Assembly: GCA_035546175.1 (NCBI GenBank)
Contig: DASZWW010000424.1
Coordinates: 1 to 16,663 of the forward strand
From: DASZFV01 sp035546175
GTDB lineage: Bacteria > Myxococcota_A > Polyangia > Fen-1088
Reading direction: 5' to 3'
Length of the DNA: 16,663 nt
Both the position numbers and the translations under genes were made by a program. Below the pieces are notes generated by a model. The model was not told the DNA's origin. It was given only the letters and a program-made list of their open reading frames with translations, and made no database searches. Shown piece after piece: positions 7,615-14,160 of the stretch (within the stretch, counting starts at the first letter, position 1; every line of letters begins with the position of its first letter).

Positions 7615-7620
7615 CCTCCT
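7615..7620 (-). promoter_or_regulatory. Ribosome binding site of the DHOR lipoprotein
   Basis: AGGAGG on the minus strand lies five bases before the ATG at 7609. It decides the start and is the strongest site of its kind in the window. Confidence 0.85.
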
Positions 7621-7652
7621 ATGCTTGCGGGTGGCGGTATCGACGTCGAGCT

Positions 7653-8942
7653 TCACGACGCGGGGAACTCCCCGCTCGGCGAGGTGTGGCGGTGCGCGCC
7701 GCTGCCCGTCAGGGCCGCGGGCAGGCCGGCGGCGGCGCGGCGGCGGCGCGTGACCTCACCGGGCACGGAGGCCGCCAGCCGCGCGCGCCGCGCGACCTGG
7801 AAGAGGACGAAGGAGCCGGTGAGCGCCGCCAGGCTCGTCGCCCCGAGGACCGGCTCCACGCCGCGCGCCCCGAGCACCATGAGCGTGAGCGTGAGGCCGC
7901 TCATCGCCGACGCCGCGGTGGCGCCGAGCACGACGGCGCGCGCGCCCGCGGCGAGCAGCCCCTGCACCTCGAGGTGGATGCCGATGCCCGCCGAGACCAT
8001 GACGGTCGCGAAGGCGACGACGTGGCGATCGGCCGCGATGAGCCCGCGCCACGCCGGCGACGGCCCGAACGCGGCGTCGCCTGCGGCCCGCGCCAGCGTC
8101 AGCACGAGGAAGCCGACGACGAAGCCCGGGACGTGGCCGAGGAAGGTGCGGCCGAGCTCGCCGCGCGCCGCGCGCTGCCCGCGGGCGAGAGAGAACAGCA
8201 CGAGGATGGGCGCCAGCATGAGGACGCGCGCCGACTTGCTGACGGCGGCCATCTCGGCGCCGCCCGGCCCCATCTGCGCGCCGACGGCGACGGCGCTGGC
8301 GAGATCGTTGACCGCCAGGCCGCTCCACAGGCCGCCCTGGTGCGCGTCGAGCCCCGCCGCGCCGGCGACGGCGCGAAAGAGCACGAGCGCCACCGCGCTG
8401 AACAGGAACACGGTGGCGAGCGCCACGCCCTGCTCCTGGCGCCGCGCGCCGATCACGGGCGCGACGGCGTTGACGGCCGAGGCCCCGCAGATCATCGTGC
8501 CCGCGGCCACGAGGTCGGCGAGCCGGCGCGGGACGCCGAGCGGAACCGCGAGCGCGTGGGTCAGGAAGAACGTCGTCGGCAGCGCCGTGCCGATCGCGAG
8601 CGCGACGGTGAGCAGCTCGCCCGGCGCGAAGAAGTGCGCCTCGATGCGCAGGCCCATGAGCACGACGGAGGCGCGCAGCACGGTCTTGCCCACGAAGTCG
8701 AGCCCGCGGCCGTAGCGGTTGCGGCCCCGATCCCGCGGCCCCAGCCCGAGCCAGCGCGCGGCCGGCGAGTTGATCACGACGGCCCCGATGATGAGCGCGA
8801 CGAGCACGTCGGGGAGCGCCAAGCGCGCCGGCACGAAGCGCTTCACGACGAGCGCCGCGCCGCCGATGGCCGCGGCGAGCGCGGCCCCGGGGAGCATGGC
8901 GAGCGCGGCGCGCCCGCGCGTCTCGACGGCTTCGTCGCTCAT
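7653..8942 (-). CDS. YeiH/UPF0324 family membrane protein (putative sulfate exporter family)
   Basis: This 429-residue polytopic inner-membrane protein has about ten hydrophobic segments (for example 12 to 33, 43 to 58, 86 to 99, 110 to 133 and 172 to 194). Family landmarks are the N-terminal LPDVLVALIIGAVVIN, GKTVLRASVVLMGLRI (85 to 100), ICGASAVNAVAPVI (151 to 164) and GLWSGLAVNDLASAVAVG (204 to 221, where other members usually have a His where this one has Asn212). The family is annotated as putative sulfate or anion exporters, and direct biochemical proof is thin. The protein is longer than the usual 330 to 350 residues because of an Arg/Gly-rich cytoplasmic-looking tail (about 390 to 429). 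The ATG at 8942 is chosen over an upstream start at 8999 because GGAGG (8948-8952) lies five bases before it. It is divergent from the cytochrome peroxidase gene. Confidence 0.88.
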   Translation of the reverse strand: MSDEAVETRGRAALAMLPGAALAAAIGGAALVVKRFVPARLALPDVLVALIIGAVVINSPAARWLGLGPRDRGRNRYGRGLDFVGKTVLRASVVLMGLRIEAHFFAPGELLTVALAIGTALPTTFFLTHALAVPLGVPRRLADLVAAGTMICGASAVNAVAPVIGARRQEQGVALATVFLFSAVALVLFRAVAGAAGLDAHQGGLWSGLAVNDLASAVAVGAQMGPGGAEMAAVSKSARVLMLAPILVLFSLARGQRAARGELGRTFLGHVPGFVVGFLVLTLARAAGDAAFGPSPAWRGLIAADRHVVAFATVMVSAGIGIHLEVQGLLAAGARAVVLGATAASAMSGLTLTLMVLGARGVEPVLGATSLAALTGSFVLFQVARRARLAASVPGEVTRRRRAAAGLPAALTGSGAHRHTSPSGEFPAS

Positions 8943-9130
8943 GAGCTCCTCCCCACCAACGCGCCGCGCGGCCGAAGTTCCGCGCGGCGCGCGGCCCAAT
9001 CGTCTCGATCGCCGCGGGACGTCTGGGACCTCACGCTTCGCGGCGCGATGCTCTCCGACATGTCCGTCGTGCGCCCCGCTGCGGCCGCGGCAACGAACGT
9101 TGACGAGATTTCCGGCAATCGTCGAGCGCA

Positions 9131-9156
9131 GAGACTGGTCACGGGATCCGTGTCTC
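9131..9156. repeat. Bulged palindrome
   Basis: GAGA (9131-9134) pairs with TCTC (9153-9156), and CACGG (9140-9144) pairs with CCGTG (9148-9152) around a GAT centre. This gives a nine-base-pair stem interrupted by CTGGT on one side. The site lies midway between two divergent genes and could be an operator or RNA hairpin. Confidence 0.5.
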
Positions 9157-9196
9157 TCGTCGACGACGCGAGAAACTTAACTGCGCGCGCGTGCGC

Positions 9197-9260
9197 GGTA
9201 GCGACACATACCAATGGTGGCGATCGAGTCTCCGACATCCGCGCGCCCGTCGGTGAAACG
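9197..9260. repeat. Intergenic 64-bp repeat, copy A
   Basis: About 49 of 64 bases match copy B, which lies 108 bp downstream. The core GCGATCGAGTCTCCGACAT (9220-9238) is identical in both. The left part forms GGTA-N8-TACC (9197-9212), whose arms change together with those of copy B. Confidence 0.75.
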
Positions 9261-9304
9261 TCGACATCGAAGGGCCGCGCCGCGCGCATGGCAGGCTCGC
9301 GAAC

Positions 9305-9368
9305 CGTAGCGGCACGTACGATTGCCCGCGATCGAGTCTCCGACATGCGTGGTCGCGTCGGTGGGACG
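9305..9368. repeat. Intergenic 64-bp repeat, copy B
   Basis: This is the second copy of the repeat, with the 19-base core at 9328-9346. Its left part is CGTA-N8-TACG (9305-9320). Relative to copy A, the outer base pair has switched from G-C to C-G, so the potential to pair is kept. Confidence 0.75.
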
Positions 9369-9425
9369 CTGCGCAGGCGGGCTCAAGGCCGCGATCGTCG
9401 CGACCGAGAGACCATCTCCGCACCC

Positions 9426-9430
9426 GGAGG
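9426..9430 (+). promoter_or_regulatory. Ribosome binding site of the di-haem peroxidase
   Basis: GGAGG lies five bases before the ATG at 9436. It selects this start over an in-frame ATG at 9322, which would place the lipoprotein signal 38 residues inside the protein and lies within repeat copy B. Confidence 0.85.
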
Positions 9431-9435
9431 TCTTC

Positions 9436-11052
9436 ATGCGCGAACGAGGTCGAACGTGGTCGTGGATCGAGCTCGGGATCGCCTGCTGCGCGCTCGCGAG
9501 CGGCTGCAGCGCGACCGACGGCTTCTTCTGCGCGGGGGGCGACTGCACGTGGTCGCCGACGGAGCGCGCCCGCATCGAGGCGATGGCCGACATGCCCACG
9601 TCCGCGCCCGTCGACACGAGCAACCGTTACGCGGCGGACGCGGCGGCCGCCGCGCTCGGCAAGATGTTCTACTTCGACACGCGCTTCTCGGGCCCCTCGA
9701 CGGCGCTCGACGCGCTCAACCGCAAGATGCCGTTCGGCCGGACGCCGGTCGGTCAGAGCGCGGGCGTGGCGTGCGTGAGCTGCCACGACGCCGGCCACGC
9801 CAGCGTCGATCCCGCGAGCGCGCCCGGCAACGTCTCCGTCGGCGCCGGTTGGACCTACAACAACGCGCTGCCGACGTACGACTCGGCGTTCTACGATCTG
9901 CACCTCTGGAACGGGCGCGTGGACTCGCTCTGGGCGCAGGCCGTCGCCGACAACGAGAACGCGCTCACGACGAACGGCAACCGTCTGCAGACGGCGTGGG
10001 CCATCGCCGATCTCTACGGCGAGGCCTACGCGAGGGTCTTCGCCGACTATCCGCTGCCGATGAGCGGACCCTCGTCCGCCGTGCGCGCGCTCGTCGGCGC
10101 CGACGGACAGTGCGCGCCGAACGGCGGCGCCTGTCCCGCGGGCTGCCGCACGGCCATGGCGCCGACGGGCGCGACGGGCTGCTGGCCGCGCTTCCCGCTG
10201 CAAGGCAAGCCCGGCAAGGTCGCGGGCTGCCAGCCCGGCGACGCGACCGAGCCCTTCGGCGACGCCTGGGACTGCATGGACGCCGCGGACCAGGCGGCCG
10301 TCACGCGCGTCCTCGTGAACTTCGGCAAGGCCATCGCCGCCTACGAGGGCACGCTCGTCCTCGGCCCGGCGCCGTTCGATCGCTGGGTCGCCGACCTGCG
10401 GGCGGGCAAGGGCGATTCGTCGACCGCCATCTCCGGGCCGGCGAAGATCGGCGCGCACCTCTTCGTGGGCAAGGCCGGCTGCAGCGACTGCCACGGCACG
10501 CCGTTCCTCTCCGACGGCGCCTTCCACAACGTGGGCGTCGGGCAGACCGGCGCGGCCGTGCCGACGGAGGCGGACTGCCCCGCGGGCGGCCTCTGCGACT
10601 GCGCGCCCGTGTCGAGCGCGCACCCGGGCGGCCCGAAGAACTGCCTGCCGTGGGGCGCGCGCGACGGCGCGCAGAAGCTCAAGGCGAGCGCCTTCCGCCG
10701 CGACTCGATGTGGAGCGATCAGGCGCCGAGCGATCCGCAGGGCGCCGCCTCGGCCGCGCTCGTGGCCGCCGACCTCTCGACCATCCCCGTCGGCGCCTAC
10801 CGCACGCCGAGCCTGCGCAACGTCGCGCTCACGGCGCCGTACATGCACGACGGCTCGATCGCCACGCTCGCCGACGTCGTGTGGCACTACAACGAGGGCA
10901 TCCCGGCGCCCAACACCCCGGGCGCGTCCGCGGCGCCGTTCCAGCCGCTGTACCTCTCGGCGGACGAGCAGGAGGCGCTCGTCGAGTTCCTCGAGTCGCT
11001 GAGCTGCGACCCGCCGCCCGCGGACGTGGTCGCGCCGCCGGCGCTGCCCTGA
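9436..11052 (+). CDS. Di-haem cytochrome c peroxidase/MauG family lipoprotein
   Basis: This is a 538-residue exported protein with a lipoprotein signal (LASGC, lipidated Cys24). Two haem c motifs are present, CVSCH (113 to 117) and CSDCH (349 to 353). Family hallmarks are ALGKMFYFDTRFSG (73 to 86), NNALPTYD..LHLWNGRVDSLWAQA (142 to 169), FGKAIAAYEGTL (296 to 307), YRTPSLRNVALTAPYMHDGS (455 to 474) and the C-terminal LSADEQEALVEFLESL. Known members reduce hydrogen peroxide using electrons from small cytochromes or cupredoxins, or oxidise protein side chains as MauG does. Compared with typical members (about 330 to 400 residues) it carries Cys-containing insertions (about 220 to 280 and 380 to 405) that may be disulfide-bonded. 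A cupredoxin and a second di-haem lipoprotein are encoded nearby on the other strand. Peroxidase activity is inferred from family only. Confidence 0.9.
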   Translation: MRERGRTWSWIELGIACCALASGCSATDGFFCAGGDCTWSPTERARIEAMADMPTSAPVDTSNRYAADAAAAALGKMFYFDTRFSGPSTALDALNRKMPFGRTPVGQSAGVACVSCHDAGHASVDPASAPGNVSVGAGWTYNNALPTYDSAFYDLHLWNGRVDSLWAQAVADNENALTTNGNRLQTAWAIADLYGEAYARVFADYPLPMSGPSSAVRALVGADGQCAPNGGACPAGCRTAMAPTGATGCWPRFPLQGKPGKVAGCQPGDATEPFGDAWDCMDAADQAAVTRVLVNFGKAIAAYEGTLVLGPAPFDRWVADLRAGKGDSSTAISGPAKIGAHLFVGKAGCSDCHGTPFLSDGAFHNVGVGQTGAAVPTEADCPAGGLCDCAPVSSAHPGGPKNCLPWGARDGAQKLKASAFRRDSMWSDQAPSDPQGAASAALVAADLSTIPVGAYRTPSLRNVALTAPYMHDGSIATLADVVWHYNEGIPAPNTPGASAAPFQPLYLSADEQEALVEFLESLSCDPPPADVVAPPALP

Positions 11053-11102
11053 GCCGAACCCGCGAGCCTGGACGCGCGCGACCGGCTATGCTGCCGGCCG
11101 CC

Positions 11103-12353
11103 ATGGCCGACGACCCGAGCCGCAAGCCGCCCGAGGAGGACTTCGCCGCGATGTTCGCGGCGTCGGAGAAGAGCGCGCCGCGCGCGAAGCGGCCCAAGCT
11201 CGCCGTCGGCGATCGCGTGCGCGGCGCCGTCGTGTCGATCGGCCACGAGGTCACCGTCGTCGAGCTCGAGGGCGGCGGCGAGGGCACGCTCGAGACGCTC
11301 GAGCTGCGCGACGAGGGCGGGCAGCTCACCGTCGCCGTCGGCGACAAGGTGGACGCGCGGGTCGTCGGGCTCGGCGACAAGGCCGGCTTCGTGTACCTGC
11401 GGCGCGGCGCGAGCCGCGGCCTCGATCCGCGCGCCGGGCTCGCCGAGGCCGCCGCGAGCGGCCTGCCCGTCGAGGGGCTCGTCACGGCGGTCAACAAGGG
11501 CGGCCTCGAGGTCACGGTGGGGGGCGTGCGCGCCTTCTGCCCCGTCTCGCAGCTCGAGCTGCGGCCCGTGGCCGATCCGGCGGCGTACGTCGGGCAGAAG
11601 CTGCTCTTCCGCGTCACGCGCTTCGAGGACGATCGCCGCGGCCCCAACGTCGTGCTCTCGCGGCGCGCGCTGCTCGAGGACGAGATGCGCGAGCGCGCCG
11701 CCGAGACACGCGGGAAGCTCGTGCCCGGCGCCGTGCTCTCCGGCACCGTCACGGCGCTCAAGGACTTCGGCGCGTTCGTCGACGTGGGCGGCATCGAGGG
11801 CCTCCTGCCCGCGTCGGAGATCGGTTACCAGCGCGGGACCAGGCCCGCGGACGTCCTCGCCGTCGGCCAGCCCGTGACCGTCCAGGTGATGCGCATCGAG
11901 AAGCGCGACGACCCGAAGCGGCCCGAGCAGGTCTCGTTCTCGCTCAAGGCGCTCGAGCGCGATCCGTGGGACGAGGCCGCGGCGGCGCTGCGCGCGGGGG
12001 GCCTCGTCAAGGGGCGCGTCACGCGGGCGGAGCCGTTCGGCGCGTTCGTCGAGGTCGCGCCCGGCGTCGAGGGGCTCCTGCACGTGAGCGAGCTCGGCGC
12101 CGGCAAGCACCTGCGCCACGCGCGCGAGGCCGTCAAGCCGGGCGACGCCGTCGAGGTGACGATCCTCGCCGTCGACACGGAGAAGCGCCGCATCTCCCTC
12201 GGCCTCGGCGCGCGCGAGGACGCCGTCGACGACGAGGGCCGCGCCGCCGCCGCGCGCGCCTCGGGCAGCTTCGGCCGCGCCGGCTCGTCCGGCATGGGCA
12301 CGCTCGGCGATCTGCTCAAGGCCAAGCTCCCGCAGAGCGGGCCCAAGAAGTAG
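11103..12353 (+). CDS. S1 RNA-binding domain protein with four S1 repeats
   Basis: This 416-residue cytoplasmic protein has a short acidic N-terminus (EEDFAAMFAAS, 11 to 21) and four S1 OB-fold repeats: about 34 to 100 (degenerate), 121 to 187, 207 to 283 and 299 to 368. Repeats three and four carry the clear signatures KDFGAFVDVGGIEGLLPASE (220 to 239) and PFGAFVEVAPGVEGLLHVSE (311 to 330). The arrangement resembles a shortened ribosomal protein S1, which binds single-stranded RNA and helps ribosomes load mRNA. Whether this protein is ribosome-associated is unknown. ATG 11103 is preferred because the acidic DFAAMF leader is typical, but an in-frame ATG at 11088 adds five residues. Neither has a Shine-Dalgarno sequence. 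A TATGCT at 11087-11092 could be a -10 box of a leaderless transcript. It lies 50 bp after the peroxidase on the same strand and converges with the next gene. Confidence 0.9.
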   Translation: MADDPSRKPPEEDFAAMFAASEKSAPRAKRPKLAVGDRVRGAVVSIGHEVTVVELEGGGEGTLETLELRDEGGQLTVAVGDKVDARVVGLGDKAGFVYLRRGASRGLDPRAGLAEAAASGLPVEGLVTAVNKGGLEVTVGGVRAFCPVSQLELRPVADPAAYVGQKLLFRVTRFEDDRRGPNVVLSRRALLEDEMRERAAETRGKLVPGAVLSGTVTALKDFGAFVDVGGIEGLLPASEIGYQRGTRPADVLAVGQPVTVQVMRIEKRDDPKRPEQVSFSLKALERDPWDEAAAALRAGGLVKGRVTRAEPFGAFVEVAPGVEGLLHVSELGAGKHLRHAREAVKPGDAVEVTILAVDTEKRRISLGLGAREDAVDDEGRAAAARASGSFGRAGSSGMGTLGDLLKAKLPQSGPKK

Positions 12354-12384
12354 CGCGCCGCCCGCCCGCGGACGACCGACGAGC

Positions 12385-13383
12385 CTAGAAGCCGATGCCG
12401 ACGGTCAGCACGACGCCGTTGGCGAAGTGCTTGCTCGCGGTGGTCATCGTCGTCTGGCCCTGGGCGCCGATGACCGTGGCCGTGCCGTACTCGCCGAAGG
12501 TGTTGAAGAACCAGCCCACGTCGGCGCGCAGCTGCACCGACGAGAGGCGGCCGAGCAGGATGCCGGCCGTCGGCTGCAGGCTGAGCCCGCTCGCGCCGTT
12601 GCCGCCGAGGTCCATGTAGGCCCAGCGCACGAGGCCGCCGAAGTACGGCGTGAAGTCCTCGCGCAGCACCGGATAGTAGCCGCCGATGGCCGCCGACCAC
12701 ATCGACTGCCCGTCGCCGCCGCCCGCGTCGAAGGCAAAGTCCGCCATCCACGTGCGCGCGTCGTAGAGCCAGAAGAGACCGCCGCCAGGCAGCGGCTTGA
12801 ACGAGCCCGCCGTGTTGAACGGGAACAGCGAGAGCAGGTGCACGCCGAAGGTCCTGTTGGCCTGGCGGCGCCCGAGGGTCTGCATCTCCTTGTCGGTGAC
12901 CGTGTCGATCTCGGCAGACTCGCGCACGGGCTTGCCCGTCTCCATCGCGTGCGCGAGCCGCTGGAAGACCGTGTCCAGCTCCTCGGGACCGCCCGTCACG
13001 GCGAGGCTGTCCCAGTAGAGGATCTGCCCCGAGCCCGCGGCGTAGACCGTGAGCCGCACGCGCGCCGCCGTCCCGATGTGCGTGAGGCGCACCGCCACCG
13101 CCTGGGCGGCCCCGAGCGCGACCGCGGTGGCCGCGGCCTGCGCCGCCGTGGGCTCGACCGTCCAGGCGCCGGGCTCGTTCGACGGCGGCGGCTCGACGAC
13201 GTTGTACGCCCCCGTCCGCAGGAGGTGATCCTTGAGCAGGTCTCGGGAGGCCGACAGGATCTGCGGCGCGACGTTGTCGCCCGTGGGCGGCAGCAGCGCG
13301 ATCGTGAGACCGGCCGCGCGGGCCGCCGGCGACAGCAGACACACCAACAAGCCGAGAACCGTGACGCGCAGTGTTTTTTTCAT
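12385..13383 (-). CDS. Envelope protein: TolB/CsgG-like N-terminal domain plus outer-membrane beta-barrel-like C-terminus
   Basis: This is a 332-residue exported protein of unknown function. A signal peptide (1 to 23, ARA) is followed by a region (about 25 to 135) resembling the N-terminal alpha/beta fold shared by TolB and CsgG: LTIALLPPTGDN, then RDLLKDHLLRTGAYNVVEPP, then a second strand set. After a linker, residues about 178 to 332 show amphipathic strands (MWSAAIGGYYPVL, FTPYFGGLVRWAYMDLGG, SVQLRADVGWFF) and finish in VGIGF. The terminal phenylalanine is the usual signal for outer-membrane barrel insertion. An eight-strand barrel with a periplasmic domain is the simplest model. The ATG at 13383 lacks a strong Shine-Dalgarno sequence. 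It may be co-transcribed with the small lipoprotein 88 bp upstream. It converges with the S1 gene, with 31 bp between the stops and no clear hairpin. Confidence 0.75.
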   Translation of the reverse strand: MKKTLRVTVLGLLVCLLSPAARAAGLTIALLPPTGDNVAPQILSASRDLLKDHLLRTGAYNVVEPPPSNEPGAWTVEPTAAQAAATAVALGAAQAVAVRLTHIGTAARVRLTVYAAGSGQILYWDSLAVTGGPEELDTVFQRLAHAMETGKPVRESAEIDTVTDKEMQTLGRRQANRTFGVHLLSLFPFNTAGSFKPLPGGGLFWLYDARTWMADFAFDAGGGDGQSMWSAAIGGYYPVLREDFTPYFGGLVRWAYMDLGGNGASGLSLQPTAGILLGRLSSVQLRADVGWFFNTFGEYGTATVIGAQGQTTMTTASKHFANGVVLTVGIGF

Positions 13384-13471
13384 GGTGTTCGTTTCTGGCC
13401 TTGGGGCCTGGGCTTCGGGGGGCGACGGAAATGCGACATCGACGGGGAAAACCGGACGAAAATGTCAGGGC

Positions 13472-14050
13472 TCAAGGCTTCGCCTCCGGCGGCGGCGGCG
13501 CGGCCGGCCCCGGCGCCGGAGCCGGCGGCGCCGTCTGGGGCGCGGGCGGGGCAGCCGGAGGAGCGGGCGACGGCGCCCACGGGTCGTAGGCCGGCATCGG
13601 GGCGTATGGGCCGGGCGCGACCGGGCCCGGCCCGAAGCCTCGACCGGGCGCCCCGACGGAGAGCCGGTTCATCAGCTCCTCGGTGGCCTCCTTGCACTCG
13701 CTGACGCGCGAGTGGCCGACGTAGGCCGACGCCGCGAACAGCGCCCCCCACGCCGCCGCACCGACGGCCGTCGTGTAGTCGGGCTTGGTCGTCGACGCGC
13801 CCGTCGTCGGGTCGTAGGTCTGGTGTCCGTCGGCGATCGCCGAGATCGCCGAGACCGCCGCCAGTCCCGCGATGACGCCGTCCACGACGGGCAGCCCATT
13901 GCTCGTCGTGCAGGAGAAGGCCGTGGCCTTCTTGGCGTTCGCGGGTGGCCCGTCGACGAACAGGAACGAGCAGCCGCCCGTCGTGACCGCCGCGGCGCCC
14001 GCGCAGAGCAGCACGACCAGCCCGCAGGCGCGACTCCTCGTGGAGAGCAT
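13472..14050 (-). CDS. Small lipoprotein with proline-rich tail, unknown function
   Basis: This 192-residue protein has a lipoprotein signal (charged start, hydrophobic core LVVLLCAGAAAV, lipobox GGC with Cys27). Two conserved-looking cysteines (Cys47 in SCTTSNGLPVVD and Cys119 in SECKEA) flank two hydrophobic stretches, about 54 to 73 and 94 to 112, which could be short membrane helices. The last 55 residues are Pro/Ala/Gly-rich (for example PSPAPPAAPPAP) and probably unstructured or cell-wall-spanning. I recognise similar SCxTSNxLPxxD proteins as a recurrent myxobacterial type without known function. Start choice is uncertain: ATG 14050 gives a compact signal peptide, while ATG 14071 adds seven residues (MIALSPG). 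Neither has a strong ribosome binding site. It lies between the Cys-rich lipoprotein gene upstream and the barrel gene downstream on the same strand. Confidence 0.72.
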   Translation of the reverse strand: MLSTRSRACGLVVLLCAGAAAVTTGGCSFLFVDGPPANAKKATAFSCTTSNGLPVVDGVIAGLAAVSAISAIADGHQTYDPTTGASTTKPDYTTAVGAAAWGALFAASAYVGHSRVSECKEATEELMNRLSVGAPGRGFGPGPVAPGPYAPMPAYDPWAPSPAPPAAPPAPQTAPPAPAPGPAAPPPPEAKP

Positions 14051-14124
14051 GCCGGGGCTCAAGGCAATCATGATGCCATGATCTCGGCCCGGCCTCGCGC
14101 GTGTTGAGCCGCGCGTCCGGGGGG

Positions 14125-14145
14125 GGTGCGACCTTTGGCCGCACC
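14125..14145 (-). terminator. Stem-loop after the Cys-rich lipoprotein gene
   Basis: GGTGCG (14125-14130) pairs with CGCACC (14140-14145), with an inner CC/GG pair closing a TTT loop after one mismatch. It starts 15 bp beyond the TGA at 14161. No T-tract follows on the minus strand, so termination is only suggested. Confidence 0.45.
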
Positions 14146-14160
14146 GCCACACATCTCAGA

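Larger units (their letters stand above)
8943..9435. other. Divergent intergenic region with repeats and palindromes
   Basis: This is the only gene-free stretch above 300 bp. It separates the minus-strand transporter from the plus-strand peroxidase and should hold both promoters, although no good -35/-10 pair could be found. It contains a bulged palindrome (9131-9156), two copies of a 64-bp repeat (from 9197 and 9305), a short possible third relative near 9045-9064, and a palindrome CGCGATCGTCGCG (9390-9402). A 135-codon minus-strand frame crosses it, but substitutions between the repeat copies change most codons, so I do not call it a gene. Confidence 0.7.

Noticed and set aside
5126..7753. 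875-codon plus-strand frame opposite the DHOR lipoprotein
   Set aside because: Arg/Glu/Ala-rich shadow. The minus strand has a lipobox, two CxxCH motifs and a perfect ribosome binding site.
8939..9346. 135-codon minus-strand frame overlapping the transporter start by ATGA
   Set aside because: The overlap looks like coupling, but the frame is built on the two intergenic repeats. Differences between copies alter most codons, there is no domain, and the transporter has its own GGAGG site.
9588..9625. Segment GCGATGGCCGACATG inside the peroxidase gene resembling the intergenic repeat core
   Set aside because: It lies in coding sequence, matches only a few bases and lacks the neighbouring inverted repeat.
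7155..11087. Giant plus-strand frame leading into the S1 protein
   Set aside because: It crosses the antisense of two genes, the intergenic repeats and an off-frame peroxidase. Only its 3' part from 11103 is a real gene.
13384..13471. Promoter between the small lipoprotein and the barrel gene
   Set aside because: Some T-rich runs are present, but no -35/-10 pair with acceptable spacing could be defined.
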